NCBI GenBank assembly: GCA_013373125.1 | Contig: JABXIK010000040.1 | Coordinates: 1 to 64,000, forward strand | Length of the DNA: 64,000 nt | Source: Gammaproteobacteria bacterium | Lineage (GTDB): Bacteria; Pseudomonadota; Gammaproteobacteria; Pseudomonadales; Oceanobacteraceae | Reading direction: 5' to 3' | Shown here: piece by piece, positions 10,794-18,747 of the stretch | Position numbering within the stretch: the stretch's first letter is position 1 | Layout: the number at the start of each line of letters is the position of its first letter | Position numbers and translations under genes: made by a program | The notes under the pieces: generated by a model | What the model saw: only the letters and a program-made list of their open reading frames with translations | What the model was told of the DNA's origin: nothing | Databases searched by the model: none

Positions 10794-10857
10794 CTCACTC
10801 TCAAGTTAGGCAAACACCCAGAAAACGGGTGCAACTTGAAAGTGAGAGTGGGTGTTT
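10794..10857 (-). promoter_or_regulatory. Interleaved inverted repeats in the 5' leader of the M20 peptidase gene
   Basis: Arm A 10794-10807 CTCACTCTCAAGTT pairs with 10833-10846 AACTTGAAAGTGAG (one mismatch); arm B 10812-10820 AAACACCCA pairs with 10849-10857 TGGGTGTTT. Confidence 0.5.
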
Positions 10858-10892
10858 ACCCACTTAAAAACGTCCAAACTTATAAATTTGGA

Positions 10893-10921
10893 GAAAAAAA
10901 GCGCTTATTTGTCGCTTTTTT
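10893..10921 (-). terminator. Terminator overlapping the 3' end of the AraC regulator gene
   Basis: AAAAAAAGCGCTTATTTGTCGCTTTTTT; stem with T tract read on the minus strand. Confidence 0.6.
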
Positions 10922-12098
10922 GATCAGATTGTCGATATTGCCTCGGAGTCATCCCCGTTGCTTGTTTGAAGTGACTGTAGAAGCTGGACTGGGAAGCAAA
11001 ACCGGATTCTTCGGCAATGTCAGTGATTCTTAATTCACCTTGGGCCAATAAGGCCTTCGCCTGCTGCAAGCGATAATGATTAATCCAGTCGTAAAAAGAT
11101 TGCCCCTGACTATTGATGGCTTGCGACACATAATTCACGGGCACGGATAAAATTTGCGCCACATCCGCAATTTTTAACCCATGACTCAAGTACAGACGCT
11201 GTTCATGCATCAGCGTATTGAGCTGAGCCCAAAGAGTCTCCACCAGCTCATTATCCAAGCCGCTGGACTGATACTTCGCACTGGTTTCATTTGGGGTTTC
11301 ACTCTTGGTATTAATGTTGGGCCCTTGATAAAAATCGATACTGCCAGGGGCGTCCAAGCGAATTTGAATCAGGCGTTGGCGAATGGCAAACCCACATAGG
11401 AATACCGTCAGCAAAATCGGCCCCCAAGCTTGTAAATACCCCCCATAAATAATATCCAACCAGCCTAAATACTTACCCACGTCCATAAGCCCAGCCAAGA
11501 TGGCCAGCCCCATAAAGCACCAAATCAGCATGGTCAGCCAGGTTAGCCTTAAACCTTCTAAAGCCGAGTATTCATTCTTAATTCGCGCCAAATATTCTGG
11601 CAATAAACGCAAGCTCAATGCCGCATAGATAATCGCAGAGACCCAAGCCCCTGCTCTGTGGATAAATCGCATCTCATAAAACGGATGACACAAAAGGGTA
11701 TCTGGACAATCCACACGCAAAACTTGCGGGTAATGCAGTTGGATAAACCACACAACTCCCATGATCAAAGCCGGTAAACCATGCAGCCAGTACACAGCTT
11801 TCCATTGAAATTGAGGGTGGGTCTGACTCATGACATAGCCCATCAACAAAGGGCCGTGCAGCATTTGCAGGGATAAAAATGCACGGGCTTCATCCGGCAA
11901 CGACCAATTTTCCCTCACCCCTACAAACAACCAAGCTAACACGCAATTCAACAGCAACATTCCCAACAAGAAGCGTGAGACAGGCTGAGCGATTTGTAAG
12001 AACGCAATAAATAACGCCATGCCCAACAACATAAAGCTGGTGAGCAATACCACAAGGCTATTGAGCTGTAAGGCGATGGGTTGAAATAAAACGTCCAT
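10905..12098 (-). CDS. AraC family transcriptional regulator with N-terminal multi-TM region
   Basis: C-terminal HTH: LRITDIAEESGFASQSSFYSHFKQATGMTPRQYRQ; hydrophobic N-terminal half. Confidence 0.9.
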   Translation of the reverse strand: MDVLFQPIALQLNSLVVLLTSFMLLGMALFIAFLQIAQPVSRFLLGMLLLNCVLAWLFVGVRENWSLPDEARAFLSLQMLHGPLLMGYVMSQTHPQFQWKAVYWLHGLPALIMGVVWFIQLHYPQVLRVDCPDTLLCHPFYEMRFIHRAGAWVSAIIYAALSLRLLPEYLARIKNEYSALEGLRLTWLTMLIWCFMGLAILAGLMDVGKYLGWLDIIYGGYLQAWGPILLTVFLCGFAIRQRLIQIRLDAPGSIDFYQGPNINTKSETPNETSAKYQSSGLDNELVETLWAQLNTLMHEQRLYLSHGLKIADVAQILSVPVNYVSQAINSQGQSFYDWINHYRLQQAKALLAQGELRITDIAEESGFASQSSFYSHFKQATGMTPRQYRQSDQKSDK

Positions 12099-12202
12099 GG
12101 AAACCTGCTTAAGAAATCCGAAGGCGCAATATACCCAGCTTCAGCAATCCTGTCTGTACCTCAAATGGTCAGATCAAAATGCACTAAAGCCGCCAACTTT
12201 TA

Positions 12203-12251
12203 TGTCAAACTGACAGATTGTTTGACAATCTATCCAAATGACAACTATGCT
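12203..12251 (+). promoter_or_regulatory. Putative alkB promoter with inverted repeat overlapping the -35
   Basis: TGTCAAAC-N9-GTTTGACA (12203-12227); TTGACA at 12222, 18-bp spacer, TATGCT at 12246. Confidence 0.5.
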
Positions 12252-12313
12252 CATCATCGTACCAAAATGATTAGGCGCCAGAACCTAACGATAAAACGAA
12301 TGAGGAGAGCCCC

Positions 12314-13456
12314 ATGTTGCTGGATAAACTTAAGCCAGAAACCGCCATCAAACTGAAGAAATACGGTTATTTCATTTACCTGCTGCCGCTGCTATTACCC
12401 GCTTTAAGCTATTACTGGGCGCACGCCACCGGCATGCATACCTTCTTTGCCCTATTCCCATTAATGGTGGTGTACATCATTGTCCCTATTGTTGATTTGA
12501 TCTTAGGTAAAGACCCTGTAAACCCAGAAGAAGATCAGGTACCGGGTATGAACCAAGAAAGCTTTTATCGCTGGTTAACTCTTTCCTGCTTACCGCTTTA
12601 TTTTATTTGCATCTTCTCCAGCGCTTACCTTTTATTGCACTGGCCTGAGCTATCTGTGCTGGGACAAGTTTTTTACGTGATTTCGTTAGGCGTTGTGGGT
12701 GGCATCATTGCTATTAATGTTGGGCACGAGCTGATTCATAAAAACACCAAGCTAGAACAAATCAGTGGTGGCTTACTACTGTCACTCGTGAGTTACGCCG
12801 GCTTTAAAGTGGAACACGTTTATGGTCACCATGTGCATGTATCCACCCCAGAAGACGCCAGCTCGTCACGTTTCAACCAATCTTTGTATCAATTCTTACC
12901 TAATGCCTATGTGCATAACTTTTTAAATGCGTGGAAATTACAAAGCAAACGCATGCAGAAAAAAGGCAAAACCTTATTAAGCAAAGACAACGAATTGATT
13001 TGGTACTACCTACACACAGTCGTTGTTAGCCTATTATTAGGCGCCTTTTTTCAAGTACTCGGCGGAGAGTTTTGGATGGGCGTAGGCGTGTTCTTTTTAC
13101 AAAGTTTTATCGCCTTTACCTTATTAGAAATCATCAACTACATCGAACATTACGGTTTACATCGTCGTAAAATGAGCAATGGCAAATATGAACGCGTCAC
13201 CCCAGAGCACAGCTGGAACAGCAATTTCTTTTTAACCAATATGTTCTTGTTTCAATTACAGCGTCACAGTGATCACCACGCCTATGCCGCACGCCGCTAT
13301 CAAGTATTGCGCCACTATGACGAAAGCCCACAATTGCCTTTCGGCTACGCCACCATGTTTGTGATTGCGCTATTCCCACCATTATGGAAAGCCATCATGA
13401 ACCCAAGAGTTGAAGCATATTATCAAGACGAAGGCCAAAGCCTTGTCAGCCAGTAA
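12314..13456 (+). CDS. alkB: Alkane 1-monooxygenase (membrane di-iron)
   Basis: 380 aa with histidine boxes HELIHK, EHVYGHHVHV, LQRHSDHHAYAARRYQVLRHYDESPQLPFGYATM and NYIEHYGLHRRK. Confidence 0.95.
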   Translation: MLLDKLKPETAIKLKKYGYFIYLLPLLLPALSYYWAHATGMHTFFALFPLMVVYIIVPIVDLILGKDPVNPEEDQVPGMNQESFYRWLTLSCLPLYFICIFSSAYLLLHWPELSVLGQVFYVISLGVVGGIIAINVGHELIHKNTKLEQISGGLLLSLVSYAGFKVEHVYGHHVHVSTPEDASSSRFNQSLYQFLPNAYVHNFLNAWKLQSKRMQKKGKTLLSKDNELIWYYLHTVVVSLLLGAFFQVLGGEFWMGVGVFFLQSFIAFTLLEIINYIEHYGLHRRKMSNGKYERVTPEHSWNSNFFLTNMFLFQLQRHSDHHAYAARRYQVLRHYDESPQLPFGYATMFVIALFPPLWKAIMNPRVEAYYQDEGQSLVSQ

Positions 13457-13484
13457 CTGATTATTGTTTGTTCTCCACTTCCTT

Positions 13485-13507
13485 GCCGGTCATTGACCGG
13501 CTTTTTT
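13485..13507 (+). terminator. Terminator after alkB
   Basis: GCCGGTCATTGACCGGCTTTTTTG. Confidence 0.8.
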
Positions 13508-13629
13508 GTGCATATCTTCAATCAAAAAATATGAAGCAAATAGATTCTTAGACCATTTTTGTTCAAACAATCTCGAATGCGGGTGGCTTTGCTATACCTA
13601 AATAACTATACCGAGAAAGAGAAGACACC

Positions 13630-15030
13630 ATGAAACTCTTGCCCCCTTTTCTGATGATATTGCTTACCCTTGGACTCACCGCCTGCTTTGATTCCGATGA
13701 CGACGATAATGACGAAAACAGCAGCGCTGCAAGTCAAACCTCCGCTCTAAGTGAGACAACCGTGAACGAGTTAGTCAGCTACATAGATGACAGCTTGCCA
13801 GAATACGGCTCAGCCCCTTCTGTGGCATATTTCATGACAGATACCAAGAACACCCTGATAGCAGCGGCGAAACAATTATCACCATTTCCACTGGCACACG
13901 CTGCTGCCAATGCCACCAATGCTGGTGCAACAACAGACACCATAGACAACGCTTGGGATGGAACCGGTAATCAATATCTTATATCTCCGCCTGGCGGCTT
14001 TCCGCAAGCCAACGAGCTTTACCCAGGCACCTCGGACCCAGTTGTCCATGTGCATATGAAAGACTACATGGGCTATCAGTTACAAAATGGTTATCGCCGT
14101 GAAGGCAGTGACGGATCTTATAAGCCCACCCTGTTTGGCCGCTTCGACAGCGCCATTGAAATCAGCGACATCCTCAATGAGTTATTGCCTAATGGTTTAA
14201 GCTCAGGGGAAACCACTGTATATGTAGAAATGGTGAACGACGAACCTGTGGCCACCACATCAGAAGACCCAGATGGCAATCCTGTAGAATTGAAAATCAT
14301 TGATGTCAGCGGTAGTGGCTCATTGTATGACTACGCCATTTATGTGGAATCCACAGAGCTTGGAATCCAAGATTGGCTATGGCTGCGAAATACCAGTAGC
14401 GAATTAAACTTCCAACAACTGGAATACAAACAAGCCACTGAAACCATTGACTCGGTTGAAACTACATTCCAACGCATGTCAGTCACCACACTAAATTGGA
14501 ACCGCAGCAGTGGCGAAATGAAGTTCGAATACGTGAGCATTGACGATGATACTAATACGCAAATGAATGCCAGCATCATGCGCCTATATATTAAAGAAAC
14601 CGACGGTGAAGCCCATCTCATCAGTTTTGAAGGCGATGGCGCCGGCGACAACACTCGCAACGAATATAAACTCTTTGCTATCTCGACCGAAGGCGGAGAT
14701 GCAGCAACGGAAGCATTAGTAACAGTTAACTTTAATACCAAAGACAAGGATAACAATGATTACCACATTGCCAGCTCTGGCTTTTGTGTGAATATGGCCG
14801 ATGGCTCAAAATCATCTGGCTGTACCGGTTTAAATGACGCTAGCTTAGACTTTGCCAATTCGTTTCCAACCTTTGTGACAAACGTCATCGCCATGACTCA
14901 AGCGGATGATGTTTTGGACGCCATGGGCATAGGAACATGGGAAGATGCAGCTAATAGTCGTAACGGTTCTGGACCGGAGTTCAACGATGCAACGGACATA
15001 GGTGCTGGATTTAGCGCACCGATCCAGTAA
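13630..15030 (+). CDS. Hypothetical secreted lipoprotein
   Basis: 466 aa; signal with lipobox LGLTAC followed by Asp-rich linker DSDDDDNDEN; no domain recognised. Confidence 0.75.
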   Translation: MKLLPPFLMILLTLGLTACFDSDDDDNDENSSAASQTSALSETTVNELVSYIDDSLPEYGSAPSVAYFMTDTKNTLIAAAKQLSPFPLAHAAANATNAGATTDTIDNAWDGTGNQYLISPPGGFPQANELYPGTSDPVVHVHMKDYMGYQLQNGYRREGSDGSYKPTLFGRFDSAIEISDILNELLPNGLSSGETTVYVEMVNDEPVATTSEDPDGNPVELKIIDVSGSGSLYDYAIYVESTELGIQDWLWLRNTSSELNFQQLEYKQATETIDSVETTFQRMSVTTLNWNRSSGEMKFEYVSIDDDTNTQMNASIMRLYIKETDGEAHLISFEGDGAGDNTRNEYKLFAISTEGGDAATEALVTVNFNTKDKDNNDYHIASSGFCVNMADGSKSSGCTGLNDASLDFANSFPTFVTNVIAMTQADDVLDAMGIGTWEDAANSRNGSGPEFNDATDIGAGFSAPIQ

Positions 15031-15033
15031 CCC

Positions 15034-15062
15034 AAAAGCCGGTCGTTGACCGGCTTTTTTTT
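15034..15062 (+). terminator. Terminator after lipoprotein gene
   Basis: AAAAGCCGGTCGTTGACCGGCTTTTTTTT. Confidence 0.8.
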
Positions 15063-15180
15063 GCCCTAAACACACTGATAGCACAGAGCTATCAAATTAA
15101 AAGACAATATCAATTATACCTATTGACCCTGTTTGCCTATATTTCTCATGGTTACCTTCACAAGAATAAGGCAGCACACA

Positions 15181-15285
15181 ATGAATTTAATTAAACGCAT
15201 CATTACCCGTCAGACAAAACCACAGCCTCAATGTAATTACAGCAATAATTACTATGGGGATCAGGTTTGCCGCCTACCTAATTAA
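15181..15285 (+). CDS. Small ORF, 34 aa hypothetical
   Basis: MNLIKRIITRQTKPQPQCNYSNNYYGDQVCRLPN*; below ORF-track cutoff, weak RBS. Confidence 0.35.
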   Translation: MNLIKRIITRQTKPQPQCNYSNNYYGDQVCRLPN

Positions 15286-15299
15286 GCTTAGGAGAACTT

Positions 15300-15413
15300 A
15301 TGAGTATTGAAGAGTTCTTCTTATTTTTTAGCGAGCCTATGCAGACCAAGAATGATCTAAAAACCCGCCTGCACGTACTATTATTAATAGACAACGTGCT
15401 GGAGCGTGTATGA
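15300..15413 (+). CDS. Small ORF, 37 aa hypothetical, translationally coupled to the next gene
   Basis: MSIEEFFLFFSEPMQTKNDLKTRLHVLLLIDNVLERV*; AGGAG RBS upstream; stop overlaps the next start (ATGA at 15410). Confidence 0.5.
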   Translation: MSIEEFFLFFSEPMQTKNDLKTRLHVLLLIDNVLERV

Positions 15414-16303
15414 ATATTCTCATCAGCGGTGCCACAGGGTTAATCGGTAGCGCCCTTAGATCCTATCTCGAACAACAGGGCCATCAAGTTTACGTTTTGC
15501 ATCGAGGGCGAAAAAGCGGCAGCTTTTTTTGGCAACCTGAGCAAGGCCAAATTCACCTGGATGAAAACATACACCTAGATGCCGTCATCAATTTAAACGG
15601 CGTTAACATCGGCGACAAACCATGGAACGCGGCTCGAAAAAAAGCCTTAATTGATAGCCGAGTGCAATCCACTCAATTACTAAGTGAAGCCATCAGCAAA
15701 CGCTTTGATCCCCCACAGGTCTTGATTAACGCCAGCGCCATTGGTTTTTATGGCGATACCGGTGACAACACAGTCGATGAATCCAGTCCTTCAGGTAACA
15801 ATTTTTTAAGCGAAATCGTCACCCTTTGGGAAGCCGCGGCGAAGCCCGCACAAGATGCCGGAATTCGTACCGTGTTTATTCGCAGTGGCGTGGTGCTGTC
15901 AAAACAAGGTGGCGCCCTGAAAAAAATGCTGCTGCCATTTAAATTAGGCCTTGGCGGTAATATTGGCAGCGGCAAACAATACATGAGCTGGATCAGCCTG
16001 AGCGATGAACTGCGCGCCATAGAATTTGTTCTCAACCAAACGCACATACACGGGCCGGTCAATTTGGTGGCACCTGAGCCAGTTACCAATACGGAATTCA
16101 CCCGCACCTTTGGACAGGTGATCAAGCGCCCTACTCTCTTTCCTATGCCGGCCTTTGTGGTGAAAATCCTATTTGGAGAAATGGGGGAGTTATTACTGCT
16201 AGGCAGTAATCGTGTCATTCCCAGTGAATTAACCAAACATGGTTTTAAGTTTCAACATAAAGATCTCACCAGCGCATTAAGTTTTGAGCTAGATCGTCGT
16301 TAA
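15410..16303 (+). CDS. TIGR01777 family oxidoreductase (SDR-like, YfcH family)
   Basis: 297 aa; MNILISGATGLIGSALRSYLEQQGHQVYVLHRG...NLNGVNIGDKPWNAARKKALIDSRV. Confidence 0.93.
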   Translation: MNILISGATGLIGSALRSYLEQQGHQVYVLHRGRKSGSFFWQPEQGQIHLDENIHLDAVINLNGVNIGDKPWNAARKKALIDSRVQSTQLLSEAISKRFDPPQVLINASAIGFYGDTGDNTVDESSPSGNNFLSEIVTLWEAAAKPAQDAGIRTVFIRSGVVLSKQGGALKKMLLPFKLGLGGNIGSGKQYMSWISLSDELRAIEFVLNQTHIHGPVNLVAPEPVTNTEFTRTFGQVIKRPTLFPMPAFVVKILFGEMGELLLLGSNRVIPSELTKHGFKFQHKDLTSALSFELDRR

Positions 16304-16412
16304 CAAAAATATATATTTCAGCATCTAGTAGATTTTGAAAAAAAGACTACTATACACGGCACGGGCCAAGCTAATGAGCAGGCCAGCTAACCTTACATAA
16401 CCACCTAATTTT

Positions 16413-16510
16413 ATGAGGAACATGTTGATGATTGTATGTAAAACCCTTGCGGAAAAACCTGGCGCCTAAGCTTTCGGTTTTCCGGTTTACCGGGGATTTG
16501 CCCCTTTCTT
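16413..16510 (+). promoter_or_regulatory. Putative attenuator-like leader with mini-ORF upstream of the rsgA paralogue
   Basis: 18-codon ORF MRNMLMIVCKTLAEKPGA* (16413-16469) followed by overlapping hairpins, the last being GGGGATTTGCCCCTTTCTT. Confidence 0.4.
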
Positions 16511-16551
16511 AATTTGTTAGACGAGCAACCTAGTTGCTTGGGGTTTTATAC

Positions 16552-17607
16552 ATGAGTACATGTTTTACGTTGCCACAACTTGGCTGGCGCGGCTTCTTTC
16601 AAACTCAATTAAGTTTCGAAGAATTAGAATCGATGCATCCAGTTCGCATCAGCGAGCACCATCGCAATCAATACCACTACCTTTCTCAAGACGGCGAAGG
16701 CATTCTAGCTATTCACCCAAATATGCCTCCCATGACGGTTGGCGATTGGGTACTGCTGGATGAGCAAGGTCAATTTAATCGATTACTGGAACGCCAGAGT
16801 TATTTCTCACGCAAAGCCAGTGGCTCAAAAGTGCAAGAACAAAGCATTGCTAGCAATGTGGATACGGTTTTTATTGTGGCGTCATTAAACGCGGACTTTA
16901 ATCTCAGTCGCATTGAGCGCTACCTAGCGTTAACCCATGATGCGCAATGTGATCCTGTTGTCGTGCTCACCAAGGCCGATCAATGTGATGACATTGATCA
17001 ATACTTGGATCCACTGCGTAAACTGGATCATCATCTGATGATCGAAGTGGTGAACGCTTTAGATAGCGATAGCCTGAAAGGTTTACATGCCTTGTGCAAA
17101 AGTGGGCAAACTATTGCGTTGCTGGGTTCTTCCGGTGTGGGTAAATCCACATTGGTAAATACGTTGAGGGGTCTTGGCGCGGATGATTCAGCCGCCAGCG
17201 CCACACAAGGAGTTCGTGAAGACGACAGCAAAGGTCGACACACCACCACATCTCGCCAATTGCACTTCCTACCGCAAGGTGGATTGCTGTTGGATACACC
17301 GGGAATGCGGGAACTGCAACTGGCTGATTGCGAAGAAGGCTTGCAACATACCTTCTCCGACATTACCGAGTTAGCAAAAGGATGTCGCTTTAATGATTGC
17401 ACCCACCAAGGTGAGCCTGACTGCGCAGTAAACCAAGCCATCGACGACGGTGACTTAGAATTGCGCCGCTTGCAAAGCTATTTGAAATTGCAGCGCGAGC
17501 AAGCGTTAAATGCAGCCACCTTAGCTGAGAAACGCGCGGGAGATCGCGCTCTTGGCAAGTTCTATCGCAATGTACAAAGCGATATGCGAGCGCTTAAAAA
17601 TCGCTAG
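16552..17607 (+). CDS. rsgA: Ribosome small subunit-dependent GTPase A family (RsgA/YloQ-like)
   Basis: Circularly permuted GTPase motifs: TKAD, GSSGVGKSTLVN, DTPGMREL, then Cys/His zinc site CRFNDCTHQGEPDC. Confidence 0.92.
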   Translation: MSTCFTLPQLGWRGFFQTQLSFEELESMHPVRISEHHRNQYHYLSQDGEGILAIHPNMPPMTVGDWVLLDEQGQFNRLLERQSYFSRKASGSKVQEQSIASNVDTVFIVASLNADFNLSRIERYLALTHDAQCDPVVVLTKADQCDDIDQYLDPLRKLDHHLMIEVVNALDSDSLKGLHALCKSGQTIALLGSSGVGKSTLVNTLRGLGADDSAASATQGVREDDSKGRHTTTSRQLHFLPQGGLLLDTPGMRELQLADCEEGLQHTFSDITELAKGCRFNDCTHQGEPDCAVNQAIDDGDLELRRLQSYLKLQREQALNAATLAEKRAGDRALGKFYRNVQSDMRALKNR

Positions 17608-17608
17608 A

Positions 17609-17720
17609 GTGAAGCGTGAAGCGTGAAGCGTGAAGCGTGAAGCGTGAAGCGTGAAGCGTGAAGCGTGAAGCGTGAAGCGTGAAGCGTGAAGCGTGAAGCG
17701 TGAAGCGTGAAGCGTGAAGC
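17609..17720. repeat. Perfect tandem heptanucleotide array (GTGAAGC)x16
   Basis: 112 bp of uninterrupted 7-bp units starting 2 bp after the rsgA-paralogue stop codon. Confidence 0.98.
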
Positions 17721-17730
17721 GTGGGCAATA

Positions 17731-17766
17731 TAAAAACCGTTTGTAGAAATGCAAGCGGTTTTTTAT
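17731..17766. terminator. Bidirectional terminator after the heptamer array
   Basis: AAAAACCGTTTGTAGAAATGCAAGCGGTTTTTTATTTT. Confidence 0.75.
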
Positions 17767-18059
17767 TTTAGGTTGTGCGGCGATTTAGCGAGCAACGACA
17801 CCAACCTCCAATCTTGATTCAACATTGCTTGCTTCTTTTTTCGACTCCAACCTTTAATTTGTACCTCACAGGCAAGCGCTTCTTCTCTGGTTGGAAAGGT
17901 TTGCTGAAATACGAGTTCAACCGGTAAGCGCGAAGCAGTGTAACAGCTCCCAAATACTCTATTATTATGCTGATACATTCTTGATTCTAAATTATTTAAT
18001 AAAAAATATTCTAGCTCAATCCACAAAGGTCTGGCTTTATACAAACATAGCAGTTCCAA
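17763..18059 (-). pseudogene. N-terminally truncated GIY-YIG nuclease-like ORF
   Basis: SRMYQHNNRVFGSCYTASRLPVELVFQQTFPTREEALACEVQIKGWSRKKKQAML matches the family core, but the GIY...YIG strand is not recognisable and only a TTG start exists after an in-frame stop. Confidence 0.6.
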
Positions 18060-18108
18060 GCATCTAGAGAATTATGCTGACATTACCCTACACGTTATTT
18101 CACCTAAA

Positions 18109-18149
18109 CCGTTCGCACTGAGCGCGAGGCACGAGCAGTCGAAGTGTGG
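18109..18149. repeat. Palindromic-repeat-like sequence next to the GIY-YIG remnant
   Basis: CCGTTCGCACTGAGCGCGAGGCACGAGCAGTCGAAGTGTGG resembles the widespread GTTCGnnCTGAGCnnGTCGAAG repeat. Confidence 0.4.
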
Positions 18150-18177
18150 CCAAATCAAACCGTTTAATTATTGTGAT

Positions 18178-18663
18178 TCACGCGCTTTTTAATTTCTTAT
18201 ACGTCTCACGCAATAAGGTGACATCGTTCGCGGCACGGTGCATTTCTAATCCCAGCTCTTTCACCATGGCGTCCTTGGTGTCGCTCCAAATGGCCATTTC
18301 ATTTTCAGAAAGTAAACGCGTTAAGGTATCCAATTTAAAACGCTGAATGATTTCCGCTTCATCGAACAAGCGACCCAACCAAGAGCTATCAAAACTCCAA
18401 GCGTCGCTGTAAAGGGTCAATCCACCACATAAGTCGTTGAGATAGATGGCCACTTCGCGGGGACTTTTGCCGTGCTCCATGAGATATTCGCGGCTAATGC
18501 CGTGAATGGATTGGGCCTGTTCGTCCCAATGCTCCCAAGTGTCAGCAGGTTTGATTAATAAGGCATGGACTGAGCCATCCTGTAATGCGATACCCACTTC
18601 GATGGGGTAGCTGCCGCGTCCAAAACCGGACGCTTCTAAATCAATAATGGCCGGCATTTCCAT
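18178..18663 (-). CDS. 3'-5' exonuclease (DEDD superfamily)
   Basis: 161 aa; IIDLEASGFGRGSYPIEVGIAL ... LTLYSDAWSFDSSWL ... HRAANDVTLLRETY. Confidence 0.85.
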   Translation of the reverse strand: MEMPAIIDLEASGFGRGSYPIEVGIALQDGSVHALLIKPADTWEHWDEQAQSIHGISREYLMEHGKSPREVAIYLNDLCGGLTLYSDAWSFDSSWLGRLFDEAEIIQRFKLDTLTRLLSENEMAIWSDTKDAMVKELGLEMHRAANDVTLLRETYKKLKSA

Positions 18664-18747
18664 TATGTTGTTACCTTTTTTATGGCATCAAACCCGTTGA
18701 TGCGGAATCCGGACGTTTAACGGCACTCATGTATGCTGTCCTTGAGG

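Noticed and set aside
14340-14756. 138-aa minus-strand ORF
   Set aside because: Antisense to the lipoprotein gene, no start/RBS support or domain.
13485-15062. Shared GCCGGTC-TTGACCGGC stem at 13485 and 15034 as a dispersed repeat
   Set aside because: Both are followed by T tracts right after genes; ordinary terminators with similar stems.
15748-16236. 162-aa minus-strand ORF
   Set aside because: Antisense to the TIGR01777 gene; shadow ORF.
17609-17720. Possible CRISPR array
   Set aside because: Units are 7 bp with no spacers; a simple tandem repeat.
17521-17754. 77-aa minus-strand ORF with HASRFTL repeats
   Set aside because: It is only the translation of the heptanucleotide array antisense to the rsgA-paralogue 3' end; any frame gives the same peptide.
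18685-18703. GCATCAA-acccg-TTGATGC hairpin between GspE-like and exonuclease genes
   Set aside because: Perfect 7-bp stem but no T tract or other context in either direction; too little to assign a function.
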